Below the pieces are notes generated by a model. The model made no database searches, was not told the DNA's origin, and worked only from the letters and a program-made list of their open reading frames with translations. A program made the position numbers and the translations under genes. DNA of 64,000 nt from an uncultured Lachnospiraceae bacterium (GTDB taxonomy: Bacteria; Bacillota; Clostridia; Lachnospirales; Lachnospiraceae): positions 35,914-99,913 of the forward strand of contig CAMUYA010000010.1 in assembly GCA_947164865.1 (NCBI GenBank), in the 5' to 3' direction. This document shows, piece by piece, positions 1 to 8,001 of the stretch (positions are counted from its first letter, which is position 1; every line of letters begins with the position of its first letter).

Positions 1-1042
1 CATCTGCCCTTGCTTTCTCTTCATCTGCCCTTGCTTTCTCTTCGTCCCTTGCTTCAACAGCTTTGTCCCTTGCAGCTACAGCTTCGTCCCTTGCTGCTAC
101 AGCTTTGTCCCTTGCTGCTACTACTTCATCCAGTTCTTTACTATACTGATCCAGCATATATAGGGTTGTATTCCTGTCCAGGATCCGTAGTTCTTCTGAA
201 AACATGCCGATCACCTCCTCGGGGGACTTCCTGAATTCAGCGATTTCTTTGTACATAGGGAGAAACTGCGGGTATGCTTTTACCAGCTTTATGATATCTT
301 CCGTATCGTTCTTCGAAAAGAAAGTAAGCCAGGCATCCAGCTCGCTCCCAATCTCATTTTCTACTTTTTGCCCGAAAGTGTCAAGGGATATGTACACTAC
401 ATTCTCAAGGTCTGTCACCTTTACCCCTGTGTCGTAATGGCTTATCCGTTTATGGATATATGCCGGTGCTGCCTTTTTAAACTCTTTTGAGCTTTTTTCC
501 ATTATCACAATGAGCGTAACCGGCTTAAGATTGCTATAGCTGAAATCCTTTCCCATCTGTGATCTTACAGTTTGATATTGGCGCATGATCATATCGGATA
601 AATAACAGCTTGTCCTCTGTCCCGGAAACATATATCCGATACGCTGCATCTCCACACTTACGGTGGCTCCGCTGTCAGTCTTTACGATGATATCCATTAT
701 CACAAGGCTGCCCGCTTCAGCGATCCCGGTCCCTTCCCGCGACAGTACCCTTTCTATAGTCACATGTTCGCCCAGGACAGCCGATATAAAGGAACCTATT
801 CTTTCCGGGCAGATATCCGGACGGAATACTTTTTGAAAAAATCGGTCGTTAAGTATCTGCAGGCCTTTCTTTCCCTCAAGAAAAAGAAGGATCTTTTCTT
901 GCTCTTCAGGAGAAAAAGCATTCCATTCGCTTAACACCTTACTGCTCTGTATTTGCTTTAATATCGCATCACGCCGGACGGGTTCTCCGAAGATTTCCGC
1001 AACAGAAAATGACCCGGACGCACTTACATCCTTTTCAGACAT
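1..1042 (-). CDS. Rpn-family PD-(D/E)XK nuclease / putative transposase, 3' truncated by window edge
   Basis: The frame opens at ATG 1042 behind AGGAGG (spacer TATTATT) and runs without a stop to base 1, about 347 codons, so the C-terminus lies outside the window. The core has the PD-(D/E)XK signature of the Rpn/PDDEXK_2 group: an Asp in DIIVKTD followed by VSVEMQ (the E-x-Q half), then YLSDMIMRQY and a long helical tail. Rpn proteins are recombination-promoting nucleases in Enterobacteria, and homologues are multicopy and often annotated as transposases. The last roughly 40 visible residues are charged tandem repeats of the AARDKAV/AARDEAV type, then DEEKARA repeats, predicted as a coiled coil. 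A palindromic region lies upstream. Family assignment is good, but the biological role in this organism is unknown. Confidence 0.85.
   Translation of the reverse strand, partial: MSEKDVSASGSFSVAEIFGEPVRRDAILKQIQSSKVLSEWNAFSPEEQEKILLFLEGKKGLQILNDRFFQKVFRPDICPERIGSFISAVLGEHVTIERVLSREGTGIAEAGSLVIMDIIVKTDSGATVSVEMQRIGYMFPGQRTSCYLSDMIMRQYQTVRSQMGKDFSYSNLKPVTLIVIMEKSSKEFKKAAPAYIHKRISHYDTGVKVTDLENVVYISLDTFGQKVENEIGSELDAWLTFFSKNDTEDIIKLVKAYPQFLPMYKEIAEFRKSPEEVIGMFSEELRILDRNTTLYMLDQYSKELDEVVAARDKAVAARDEAVAARDKAVEARDEEKARADEEKARAD
2..121 (-). repeat. Tandem coding repeats in the nuclease tail
   Basis: Imperfect 21-base units encode AARDKAV / AARDEAV (roughly three copies), then 18-base units encode DEEKARA twice. 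The array keeps one reading frame and continues past the left window edge. It is part of the gene and not a CRISPR or intergenic satellite. Confidence 0.85.
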
Positions 1043-1141
1043 AATAATACCTCCTCATAATTCAATATTCGCTTGTCAGACGGGAATCGTTTTCAAATGA
1101 CATTTGATAAGATGAATGAATGATAGCATGAAAAGAAGCGC

Positions 1142-1177
1142 CTGTATAGATGGCAGACTATACAGAAATAGCCATCT
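1142..1177. promoter_or_regulatory. Overlapping inverted repeats upstream of the Rpn gene
   Basis: CTGTATAG at 1142-1149 is the exact reverse complement of CTATACAG at 1158-1165. AGATGGC at 1148-1154 pairs with GCCATCT at 1171-1177. The two interlocked dyads lie about 100-135 bases upstream of the nuclease ATG. A weak candidate promoter (TATACA, 17 bases, TATCAT with TGC before it) reads leftward out of the element. This could be a repressor site or a structured 5' end. Confidence 0.45.
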
Positions 1178-1260
1178 GTATTTGCGAAAGATTCACAATG
1201 GTTGCTTGTGTTTTCGGAACGATTGATAACTATATATTGTGTCTGATAAATACAACAAGG

Positions 1261-1317
1261 AAAACCCGGGGGTATCCCGGGTTTTCGAAAGAATCCCGGG
1301 GCAGTTGATACCCCGGG
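1261..1317 (-). terminator. Two stacked GC-rich hairpins after the membrane-protein gene
   Basis: Reading leftward from the stop at 1327, CCCCGGG/CCCGGGG (1311-1317 with 1295-1301) forms a first hairpin. AAAACCCGGG/CCCGGGTTTT (1261-1270 with 1276-1285) forms a second 10-bp perfect stem with a 5-base loop. The second is symmetrical with A and T flanks and could stop transcription from either side. Confidence 0.75.
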
Positions 1318-1326
1318 GTTTTGTTA

Positions 1327-2778
1327 TCACACCATGCACAGTACTGCAAGGCTTGATGCGCTTAAGTAGAACCAGATGCGGGATGTCTTTTTGCCTGCAA
1401 GCATGCTGATCATAGCGCATATACATGCTACGAACAGGACGCCTGCTGCCCAGATCGACTGGAATCTGAGAGGTGTGAAGCCGTATGCATTGATATACAT
1501 CGCAATCTTTAGGAATGCGATCAGTGCAAATAGCATACTCTCAAGATTCAGCACAGCGCATGCTGCTTTTACAGCCGTCATCTTTGTGGCTGAGGTCCGC
1601 ATTGCCAGCCAGAGCAGGATAAAGTTGATGACCATAACGGCGCACATCTCTCCGAATCCCTTGCGTGCATACTCGGAATAAGTGAATTCCTGGGGCAGTT
1701 TCATCACAAATGCATCAAAGAGATAATGTCCCTGGAGCGCGAAGAATATGATATAAAACACCGAGAACAGTCCGATAAATATCACCCATACAAGCCCGGG
1801 CACCTTGCTGAGCTTCCCTATAAACCACTTGATGTTATCTCCTCTGTGCTGAACCTGAGCCTCGGTCTCCCTGAAGCATCCGCCAAAGAGGCCGTACAGC
1901 CATGTGGCGGTAAAGATAGTCATGAGGATTTTGGGAATCAGCTCGATATCTAAGTCAATCTTAAGGAAATCACCTATAGCGATCATAATATCGTCGAAGC
2001 CGTCATCAGCGTTTCTTAGGAAAGCTATGGCAATAAAGAAAAGAATGATCCCCACCACTGAGGCAAGAAGAACTATAGGCACTGTCTTTTTTACTTTCTT
2101 ATCCTTATTACCTCGGAAAATGGAAATGATGGTCCTTACGTCAAGAGGCCAGTTTTTAAAGGGCATCACGCAAAAGGCGGTAATTCCGTCCCATATCATA
2201 AGGTGTGATGTTTTCCCCTCTGCAAGCCTGCCGGATCTGCACAGGATCCAGTACACTCCGAACAGGTGAGTAAAGAATACTTTTAATACATCTTCCCACA
2301 CTTCTCCTATGGAAAAGCAGACCGAAACGCCGCCAAGTATGGTCATGATCATCATTGCCCAGCTTTCCCACGTCCTTTTCCTGTTCCAGTAAAGGGCTTC
2401 TCCCATTATGATAAATATGAGCACAAACACTCCGAACATTATATTCCATGTCGTATCCTCCTCGAAAAACATGGAGGAATAGAGGAAACATACGGGGAAT
2501 ACCAGTATGGATAGAATCTTCTCCATAACATTTGTCATAAACTGTTGAGGCGCGGGTTGAGATGCAGGCTGAGGTACCGGCTGAACAGGCACATATTCCT
2601 GCGGTGCAGCAGGCTGAACCGGTGCATACTGGGGCTGAAGTGCCGGTTGAACCGGTACGTACTGAGGCTGAGTCGCAGGCTGAGGTACAGGCTGTACCGG
2701 CTGCTGTACGGCCCGCTGCATATCAGGCTTATTGGTGCTGTCAGCTATTATATTCTGGTTGTTATTCTGTTGATCCAT
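1327..2778 (-). CDS. Polytopic membrane protein, DUF4153/DUF4173-like, with Pro/Gln-rich N-terminus
   Basis: Predicted 483-residue protein. Residues about 1-75 are soluble and rich in P, Q and V, with repeats such as QPQYVPVQP and QPQYAPVQP. Then come around ten hydrophobic segments separated by short charged loops. The stretch FTYSEYARKGFGEMCAV is like the conserved segment of DUF4173/DUF4153 membrane proteins, whose function is unknown. The start is set at ATG 2778 because AAGGAGA sits five bases before it. The frame stays open upstream to an ATG that overlaps the stop of the HTH gene (ATGACTAA near 2903), so a 41-residue longer product is possible but has a poor ribosome site. It probably shares a transcript with the DUF2975/HTH genes and ends at the paired hairpins downstream. 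Confidence 0.75.
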   Translation of the reverse strand: MDQQNNNQNIIADSTNKPDMQRAVQQPVQPVPQPATQPQYVPVQPALQPQYAPVQPAAPQEYVPVQPVPQPASQPAPQQFMTNVMEKILSILVFPVCFLYSSMFFEEDTTWNIMFGVFVLIFIIMGEALYWNRKRTWESWAMMIMTILGGVSVCFSIGEVWEDVLKVFFTHLFGVYWILCRSGRLAEGKTSHLMIWDGITAFCVMPFKNWPLDVRTIISIFRGNKDKKVKKTVPIVLLASVVGIILFFIAIAFLRNADDGFDDIMIAIGDFLKIDLDIELIPKILMTIFTATWLYGLFGGCFRETEAQVQHRGDNIKWFIGKLSKVPGLVWVIFIGLFSVFYIIFFALQGHYLFDAFVMKLPQEFTYSEYARKGFGEMCAVMVINFILLWLAMRTSATKMTAVKAACAVLNLESMLFALIAFLKIAMYINAYGFTPLRFQSIWAAGVLFVACICAMISMLAGKKTSRIWFYLSASSLAVLCMV

Positions 2779-2896
2779 CTTGTCTCCTTTTTTGCGACAG
2801 TTTTTATTATTCTGCTGCCATATTCTGCCGTACTGATCTTGCTGCATTTTTCTTACGTTATAAAGATTTATCTTGTATAACAGTTTTTTTTGTTCC

Positions 2897-3103
2897 TTAG
2901 TCATCCTGAAATTCAAGTATGTCTCCGGGCTGGCACCTAAGCTCATGGCACAGGGCCATCAGAGTAGAAAACCTTATGGCTTTTGCCTTTCCTGTCTTCA
3001 ACACGGAAAGATTGGCCGGGGTGACACCTATTCTGTCGGCAAGCTCATTGGAAGAGATCTTCCGCTTTGCCATCATTACATCCACATTTACTATTATTTT
3101 CAT
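2897..3103 (-). CDS. YozG-like Cro/C1-type HTH regulator, 68 aa
   Basis: A minimal helix-turn-helix protein that is essentially only the DNA-binding domain. It has MMAKRKISSNELADRIG, then VTPANLSVLKTGKAKAI as the recognition-helix region, and ends RCQPGDILEFQDD, the usual tail of the YozG/xre-like group. Such proteins are commonly encoded directly after a DUF2975 membrane protein, exactly as here: the upstream stop TAA lies inside the ribosome site (AAGGGGG) and the gap is 12 bases. It probably binds its own operon promoter, where an operator-like inverted repeat overlaps the -10. The family is clear; the target and signal are inferred. Confidence 0.85.
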   Translation of the reverse strand: MKIIVNVDVMMAKRKISSNELADRIGVTPANLSVLKTGKAKAIRFSTLMALCHELRCQPGDILEFQDD

Positions 3104-3115
3104 ATCCGCACCCCC

Positions 3116-3595
3116 TTAAATCGTCAGATCGCTGTCTTCCTTGAGGTCTGTTGCCTGAGCGACCAGATAAGAAAGCGCTGCGGTTATGACAAACACGGCA
3201 AGTCCTGCAAATATGATCAGAAAGTCTATCAGAAGCAGCCCGGGATGATTCATTCCGAGGAGCGTGAATACAATGCTTCCCAGTCCAAACACTCCCGAAT
3301 CCGCAAGGGCAAGTATCGAGAAAACCTTGAAAAGATTTGCATTCTCTCTGCAGAAGCTGTTGTCTCTTCCAATGTTCCCGGCGATCCTCCAGGAGATCAC
3401 CATCGCCGCAAAGCAGGGAACTGCGCATACGTAAAGAAGAATGCTCCAGGGCAACACCCAGTAGGAAAACTCCGGATACTTGTACTTAAAAGTCATTCCC
3501 AGCTCGGGGATCAGATAAAAGCAGCAAAGCAGTCCTATAAGAGTGGTCCCCACAATTACTATTCTTATACATTTTGAAAACAGATCAGGTTTCAT
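3116..3595 (-). CDS. DUF2975 family membrane protein
   Basis: Predicted 159 residues with four hydrophobic helices (about 11-31, 52-75, 93-115 and 125-150) and no recognisable catalytic motif. The layout matches DUF2975 proteins, which pair with a small YozG-like HTH regulator. The pair is thought to act as a membrane sensor or partner of the regulator, but this is inferred from gene neighbourhood only. ATG 3595 is chosen because AAGGAGG stands seven bases upstream. A GTG at 3616 would place the ribosome site inside the gene. It is the first gene of the DUF2975-HTH-membrane protein run. Confidence 0.8.
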   Translation of the reverse strand: MKPDLFSKCIRIVIVGTTLIGLLCCFYLIPELGMTFKYKYPEFSYWVLPWSILLYVCAVPCFAAMVISWRIAGNIGRDNSFCRENANLFKVFSILALADSGVFGLGSIVFTLLGMNHPGLLLIDFLIIFAGLAVFVITAALSYLVAQATDLKEDSDLTI

Positions 3596-3623
3596 TTTAA
3601 AATCCTCCTTAAACACAAAAAGC

Positions 3624-3656
3624 GGTAATGCATCCCTTTGCTAAGGACACATTACC
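3624..3656. promoter_or_regulatory. Operator-like inverted repeat over the -10
   Basis: GGTAATG at 3624-3630 and CATTACC at 3650-3656 are exact reverse complements, with a second matched pair TCC/GGA inside. The dyad covers the -10 and start point of the DUF2975-HTH promoter, a position suited to autorepression by the HTH protein. Confidence 0.55.
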
Positions 3657-3677
3657 ACCTCGAAAATGCTTTGTCAA
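3649..3677 (-). promoter_or_regulatory. Sigma-A promoter of the DUF2975-HTH operon
   Basis: TTGACA at 3672-3677 and TAATGT at 3649-3654 are separated by exactly 17 bases, reading leftward. The -35 is a perfect consensus. The -10 is embedded in the inverted repeat at 3624-3656. Confidence 0.75.
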
Positions 3678-3754
3678 TATATTTTTATTGTTTTTCGATA
3701 ATTCTTAACTGAAATTCATAATTTTATTATCGTTTTGGCCTATTCCCGCCCCGT

Positions 3755-3800
3755 TGCATTTCGTTTTACAAACTTCCAAACCTGCATCTCGTTTTACAAC
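3755..3800. repeat. Two 17-18 bp direct repeats after the EAL gene
   Basis: TGCATTTCGTTTTACAA at 3755-3771 and TGCATCTCGTTTTACAA at 3783-3799 differ at one base and start 28 bases apart. They lie directly after the stop codon of the EAL-PAS gene. No hairpin was seen in them. Confidence 0.7.
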
Positions 3801-5408
3801 TCACTTGTTATCAACCACCAGGGTCGCGGAGCCGTAGGCTTTTACGGGCTTTCCGTTCTCATCAAATTCGTTGGTGTATCTCACTATAAAAGGTACTCTT
3901 CCCACCGTGAGGGGAATAACTGCCTCAAGGGAATGCACACCCTCCGCCAGCTGCCTGTGCCAGTCTCTGTACATATCCGCATAATCCTGCGGAAATATTC
4001 CCATTTCTATAGCGGGCTCGGGGTAATTTCTTACCACCACAGGCAGTCCAAGATCTCTCATACACCTGAAGCAGGGATGCATCTCTTTTGTGTCTATGAC
4101 ATATTCCCACGCATAGACATTAGCCTGCTCACTTGCCGCCCGGAACCTTCTCTCACTGTCCACAATCTCCTGATATGCCCTCTTCTCGCCGGTGATATTC
4201 CTGATACGGGAATAAATGATATCCTGCCTCCCCGCTCTTCCCAGAAATCTTACATGGGCTCTTATACAGATATTATCGTCTCCGCAGCACTTGGAGCGGA
4301 TCAGGCGCCAATGCTCGCTTGTCTCTTCCTCTCCGCTTTCGATAGCCTTCTTTATGGTTGCTTCAAAAGACTTCCTGTCAGTCTCGGAAAAGCTTTCCCA
4401 TGGATCGGTGGCGAGTATCTCCTGCTCGCTCACATTCATTCCTATCTCTTCAAGATACTTTTTATTCACCCTGAGGAGCTCAGCCTTTCCGGTATCCTCT
4501 TCATAGGAAAAAATAGCCGCTGCTCCCACAAAATCATTAAATACAAGAGTCTCAAAAGAATCCGGATCCCAGAATCTCCCCACTCCCATTCCTTTAACAA
4601 GCTTTGAAGCGGGCTTTATCGGCTCGGTTTCAAGCCTTTCAAGAAGCTGAAGATATTCGTTTTCCGGCAGAGGCTTGGAATACAGATAACCCTGTATATA
4701 ATTACATCCCAGGCTCTGCATGTAGTCAGCCTGTTCGATCGTCTCAACGCCCTCTGCTATGACAGGAGTATTCAGCCACTTTGTCATCCGCACCATCGAG
4801 CTGATGATCACTCCGCCCCTTCCGCCGGTATTTTCGCTGAGGAAACTCATATCAAGCTTGATCACGTCCACATCAAGCTTTTTTAATATATTCAGTGACG
4901 AATATCCGCTTCCGAAATCGTCCATTTCGACGATATATCCGTATGTATGCAGCCTGTCAAGCACGGATGAGACCAGATCACTTCCGCCTATAGCGGATGA
5001 CTCGGTTATCTCGATCCTCAGGTACTTGACGGGGATCCCGATCCGCTTTCTGGTCTTTTCAATATCTTCGACATAGTCATGCCCCACTATATCGTAGCGC
5101 GACATATTAACCGAAACCGGAACCGGTGTTAATCCTTTATCCAGGCATGTTTTTATAAACAGACATACCTTCTCAAAGACAAACTGATCCGCTTTATAGA
5201 TAAGGTCGTTTTTTTCAAGAACCGGAATAAAATCCGATGGAAACTGCACGCCAAATTCCGGATGCTTCCAGCGCAAAAGCGCCTCAGCTCCCACTATGCT
5301 TCCGGATATATGATTCATCTGCGGCTGATAGCAGACATAAAACTGATCATCGCTGATGGCCGTATCAAAGGCTTCGACCATCTCTGCTTCCGTCATTACT
5401 CTGTACAT
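3801..5408 (-). CDS. EAL domain c-di-GMP phosphodiesterase with C-terminal PAS domains
   Basis: Predicted 535 residues. Residues about 10-255 form an EAL domain with the residues needed for c-di-GMP hydrolysis: AEALLRW (EAL at 42-44), NMS, ITES, MDDFGSGYSSL, IKLDMSF and IAEGVET. The rest (about 285-530) looks like two PAS-type modules, the first around DFVGAAAIFSYEEDTGKAELLRVN and the second after SERRFRAASEQANVYAWEY. This domain order, EAL first and PAS last, is the reverse of the common layout. No signal peptide or membrane helix is visible, so it should be cytosolic. ATG 5408 follows GGGAGA; a GTG at 5432 is possible but has no site. It probably degrades c-di-GMP in answer to a ligand sensed by PAS. 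Confidence 0.9.
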   Translation of the reverse strand: MYRVMTEAEMVEAFDTAISDDQFYVCYQPQMNHISGSIVGAEALLRWKHPEFGVQFPSDFIPVLEKNDLIYKADQFVFEKVCLFIKTCLDKGLTPVPVSVNMSRYDIVGHDYVEDIEKTRKRIGIPVKYLRIEITESSAIGGSDLVSSVLDRLHTYGYIVEMDDFGSGYSSLNILKKLDVDVIKLDMSFLSENTGGRGGVIISSMVRMTKWLNTPVIAEGVETIEQADYMQSLGCNYIQGYLYSKPLPENEYLQLLERLETEPIKPASKLVKGMGVGRFWDPDSFETLVFNDFVGAAAIFSYEEDTGKAELLRVNKKYLEEIGMNVSEQEILATDPWESFSETDRKSFEATIKKAIESGEEETSEHWRLIRSKCCGDDNICIRAHVRFLGRAGRQDIIYSRIRNITGEKRAYQEIVDSERRFRAASEQANVYAWEYVIDTKEMHPCFRCMRDLGLPVVVRNYPEPAIEMGIFPQDYADMYRDWHRQLAEGVHSLEAVIPLTVGRVPFIVRYTNEFDENGKPVKAYGSATLVVDNK

Positions 5409-5449
5409 AGGTATCTCCCATAAAATAAACACAGATTATAATTATAAGG

Positions 5450-5478
5450 ACTATACCATATTTAAAGCGGGTTGTACA
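5450..5478 (-). promoter_or_regulatory. Possible promoter of the EAL-PAS gene
   Basis: TGTACA (5473-5478), 17 bases, TATAGT (5450-5455), reading leftward toward ATG 5408. A TATAAT-like box also lies closer to the gene without a good -35. Confidence 0.35.
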
Positions 5479-5522
5479 CTATGAAATTTGTATATCGTCC
5501 GGTGTGCCCTGCTGCGGGATTT

Positions 5523-7106
5523 CTAGGATTCTGCCAGAAGTTCTCTTGTATAATCCTCACGGGAATGGTTGAACACTTCCTCCTTATCGCCCGATTCCAG
5601 GATTTTTCCATCCTTCATGACCATTATCCTGTCGCTCACACGGTAAATAACATTTATATCATGCGAGATAAACAGGTAAGCTATACCAAATTCTTCCTGA
5701 AGGCTTTTCAAAAGATCCAGCACCTGATCCTGAATAGTGACATCAAGCGCTGATACCGGCTCATCCGCAAAGATAAGCTTCGGCTTTGTCATAAGAGCCT
5801 GGGCGATGCTCACGCGCTGTCTCTGCCCGCCCGATAGCTGGTGAGGTTTGCGGTTATAATAGCTCTCATCGAGTCCCACTCTTTTAAGCATCTCTACTGC
5901 CTGCTCCCTGCGCCACTCTTTGGATGTCTTTATATCCTTCTCGATCACATCCATTGCGTAGAGGGGCTCCTCAAGCTGCCATCCTATAGTCCTTGCGGGA
6001 TTGAGACTGCTGTATGGATCCTGGAAGATCATCTGAGGCCTGATGGTTTTATTTATTATCTTTCCGCTTATCTCTTTATTGATCCCGAGTATTGCCTTGC
6101 AAAGAGAGCTTTTTCCGCATCCGCTCTCACCCACAAGGCCTAAGGTCTCACCTTCATAGATCTCGAAATCCGCTCCTTCAACAACTCTTCTTTTATAGCT
6201 TCTTCCGAATCCCTTTTTGCTTCTTTCTTTATAAAATACCGACAGGTCCTCCACCTTAAGGATACTTTCCTTTTTCTGTCCGGTATCATTATCCGCACCT
6301 GATGAGGCGGCCTTTTCGCTCTTTCTTCCCGGCACTGCGGCAATAAGCCTTCGGGCATAATCCGTTTGGGGAGAGGTGAAAATATCTTCCGTAGCTCCGC
6401 TTTCAACAATCTTACCGTCCTTCATGACCGCAACCTTTGTGCAGATCCTGCGGGCAAGATTAAGATCGTGGGTGATAAAGAGCATGCAGTTTTTCTCACG
6501 CTCGTTTATCTCCTTCAAAAGGCGGACGATCTGATTCTGTATCGTGACATCAAGAGCTGTGGTAGGCTCGTCCGCAATAATGAGCTGCGGATGAAGGATC
6601 ACAGCCATTGCGATCATGACTCTCTGTCTCATTCCGCCCGACAGCTGATGGGGATATTTATCATAGAGCTCCTCCGCACCGTGAAGCCCCACACTTTCTA
6701 ACGTCTCCACAACACATTTCTTTCTGGCTGTGCGGTCAGGGTACTTTTCCTTTGCATGTATAAGGATCTGCTCCTCTACCTGAGGGCCCACCTTCATTGT
6801 GGGATTAAGGCTTGTCATCGGCTCCTGGAACACCATGCTCATCAGCTTGCCCCGGTATGAGCGAAGAAGCTTTTCGTCCTTCCCCTTTTCAGCATCGAAG
6901 ATAACCTCATCATCGAAGCAGACCTTTCCGCTCTCAATCTTTGCTTCACGTGATAAGAGTCCCATAACGGTAAGGGCGGTGACGGATTTACCGGAACCGG
7001 ATTCACCCACAAGGCCTGTTATCTCTCCCGGAACGAGCTCTAGGGAAAGCTCTGAAACAGCCCTTTTTCCGTCGTATGAAATTGTCAGGTTGTCTACTTT
7101 TATCAT
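5523..7106 (-). CDS. Oligopeptide/dipeptide ABC transporter, fused double ATPase
   Basis: Predicted 527 residues holding two complete ABC ATPase domains in one chain, equivalent to OppD plus OppF (or DppD-DppF). The first half has GESGSGKS, LSGGMRQR and LIIADEPTTALD. The second has GESGCGKSS, LSGGQRQR and LIFADEPVSALD, followed by the switch histidine region ISHD. Both halves have intact Walker A, signature and Walker B motifs, so both nucleotide sites should hydrolyse ATP. It drives the importer encoded just upstream by two permeases and a lipoprotein; the gap to the permease gene is 58 bases. The ATPase should sit on the cytoplasmic face. The substrate is probably a peptide, but nickel or glutathione uptake cannot be excluded. 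Confidence 0.93.
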   Translation of the reverse strand: MIKVDNLTISYDGKRAVSELSLELVPGEITGLVGESGSGKSVTALTVMGLLSREAKIESGKVCFDDEVIFDAEKGKDEKLLRSYRGKLMSMVFQEPMTSLNPTMKVGPQVEEQILIHAKEKYPDRTARKKCVVETLESVGLHGAEELYDKYPHQLSGGMRQRVMIAMAVILHPQLIIADEPTTALDVTIQNQIVRLLKEINEREKNCMLFITHDLNLARRICTKVAVMKDGKIVESGATEDIFTSPQTDYARRLIAAVPGRKSEKAASSGADNDTGQKKESILKVEDLSVFYKERSKKGFGRSYKRRVVEGADFEIYEGETLGLVGESGCGKSSLCKAILGINKEISGKIINKTIRPQMIFQDPYSSLNPARTIGWQLEEPLYAMDVIEKDIKTSKEWRREQAVEMLKRVGLDESYYNRKPHQLSGGQRQRVSIAQALMTKPKLIFADEPVSALDVTIQDQVLDLLKSLQEEFGIAYLFISHDINVIYRVSDRIMVMKDGKILESGDKEEVFNHSREDYTRELLAES

Positions 7107-7164
7107 ATATCACATTACGGCCCGGTTTATCCGGCCTGCTGTTCATGTGTTTATCTTAATGTGT

Positions 7165-7995
7165 TTATCTCACTGCGTTTCTTCTCGAAATACCTTCTCC
7201 CATAAGCGCGGCTCCAAGCACCATCCATACTATGGTAAGACCCGGTGCCAGTGCATACCAGGGAGCCGTTCCGAGATATCCCTGAGCATCACTCAGCATG
7301 CTTCCGAGGGTGGCATCCGGCGCCTGCACTCCGATCCCCAGGTAACTGAGTCCCGACTCGGCAAGTATCGCATTATTAAATCCTATCATCACACTCACCC
7401 AGAATACGGAAAACACATTGGGCAGGATGTGAAGGAAAAGTATGCGCACACTGTTCACGCCCATAAGCCTTGCTCTCACGATATAATCCGCATCCCGAAG
7501 CCTTATGAACTCACCTCTTACTATCCTCACAAAGCTTGGCGTAAATGCGATCCCAAGGGCTATGACGATATTCCATCTTCCCTTTCCGAGAAGGCTTATC
7601 ATCACCAGCGCAAGCAGAATGCTGGGAAAGCCGTTAACCGCATCAACCACCCTCATTACAACGGTATCCACTATACCGCCGAAATATCCCGTGACCGCGC
7701 CTATCAGCACGCCTGCAAGTCCGGAAACAGCCACCACAAACACACTGATAAGGAAGCTGGTCCCTATAGCCTTCATCACTCTGGAAAAGATATCCCTTCC
7801 GAAATTATCGGTGCCAAAGATATGGGTAAAAGTAGGATGCATAAATCTCTCGGATGCAGACATCTTGGTGGGAGCATACGGAGTCCAGAAAACGGAGATG
7901 AGCGCAAGAAGCAGCACGATCCCCGTCATTACAGAGCCCACGATAAGGTATTTATTCGGTTTTCCGTTTATCATAAAGATATTACTCTGTCCCAA
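7165..7995 (-). CDS. Oligopeptide-type ABC permease, OppC/DppC family
   Basis: Predicted 276 residues with six hydrophobic segments. The conserved cytoplasmic loop of binding-protein-dependent permeases is visible as DYIVRARLMGVNSVRILFLHILPN (shown by its key EAA-type residues A, G and the final LPN), and the extracytoplasmic segment HIFGTDNFGRDIFSRVM is diagnostic of the DppC/OppC group. The start is uncertain: TTG 7995 lies just after the stop of the partner permease with GAGAGG upstream, while ATG 7974 is a later alternative. It pairs with the OppB-like protein to form the membrane channel of the importer. Confidence 0.9.
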   Translation of the reverse strand: MGQSNIFMINGKPNKYLIVGSVMTGIVLLLALISVFWTPYAPTKMSASERFMHPTFTHIFGTDNFGRDIFSRVMKAIGTSFLISVFVVAVSGLAGVLIGAVTGYFGGIVDTVVMRVVDAVNGFPSILLALVMISLLGKGRWNIVIALGIAFTPSFVRIVRGEFIRLRDADYIVRARLMGVNSVRILFLHILPNVFSVFWVSVMIGFNNAILAESGLSYLGIGVQAPDATLGSMLSDAQGYLGTAPWYALAPGLTIVWMVLGAALMGEGISRRNAVR

Positions 7996-8001
7996 ACCTT
8001 A

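Noticed and set aside
2..121. Tandem repeats at the left edge considered as CRISPR or satellite
   Set aside because: They stay in one reading frame, encode a coiled-coil tail and have no variable spacers.
2779..2946. Longer N-terminus of the DUF4153-like gene
   Set aside because: The upstream frame is open, but the ATG at 2778 has a strong AAGGAGA site; a start overlapping the HTH stop has weak support. Kept only as an alternative.
3735..4607. Plus-strand frame (290 codons) opposite the EAL gene
   Set aside because: Antisense to an intact EAL-PAS gene; composition is typical of shadow frames.
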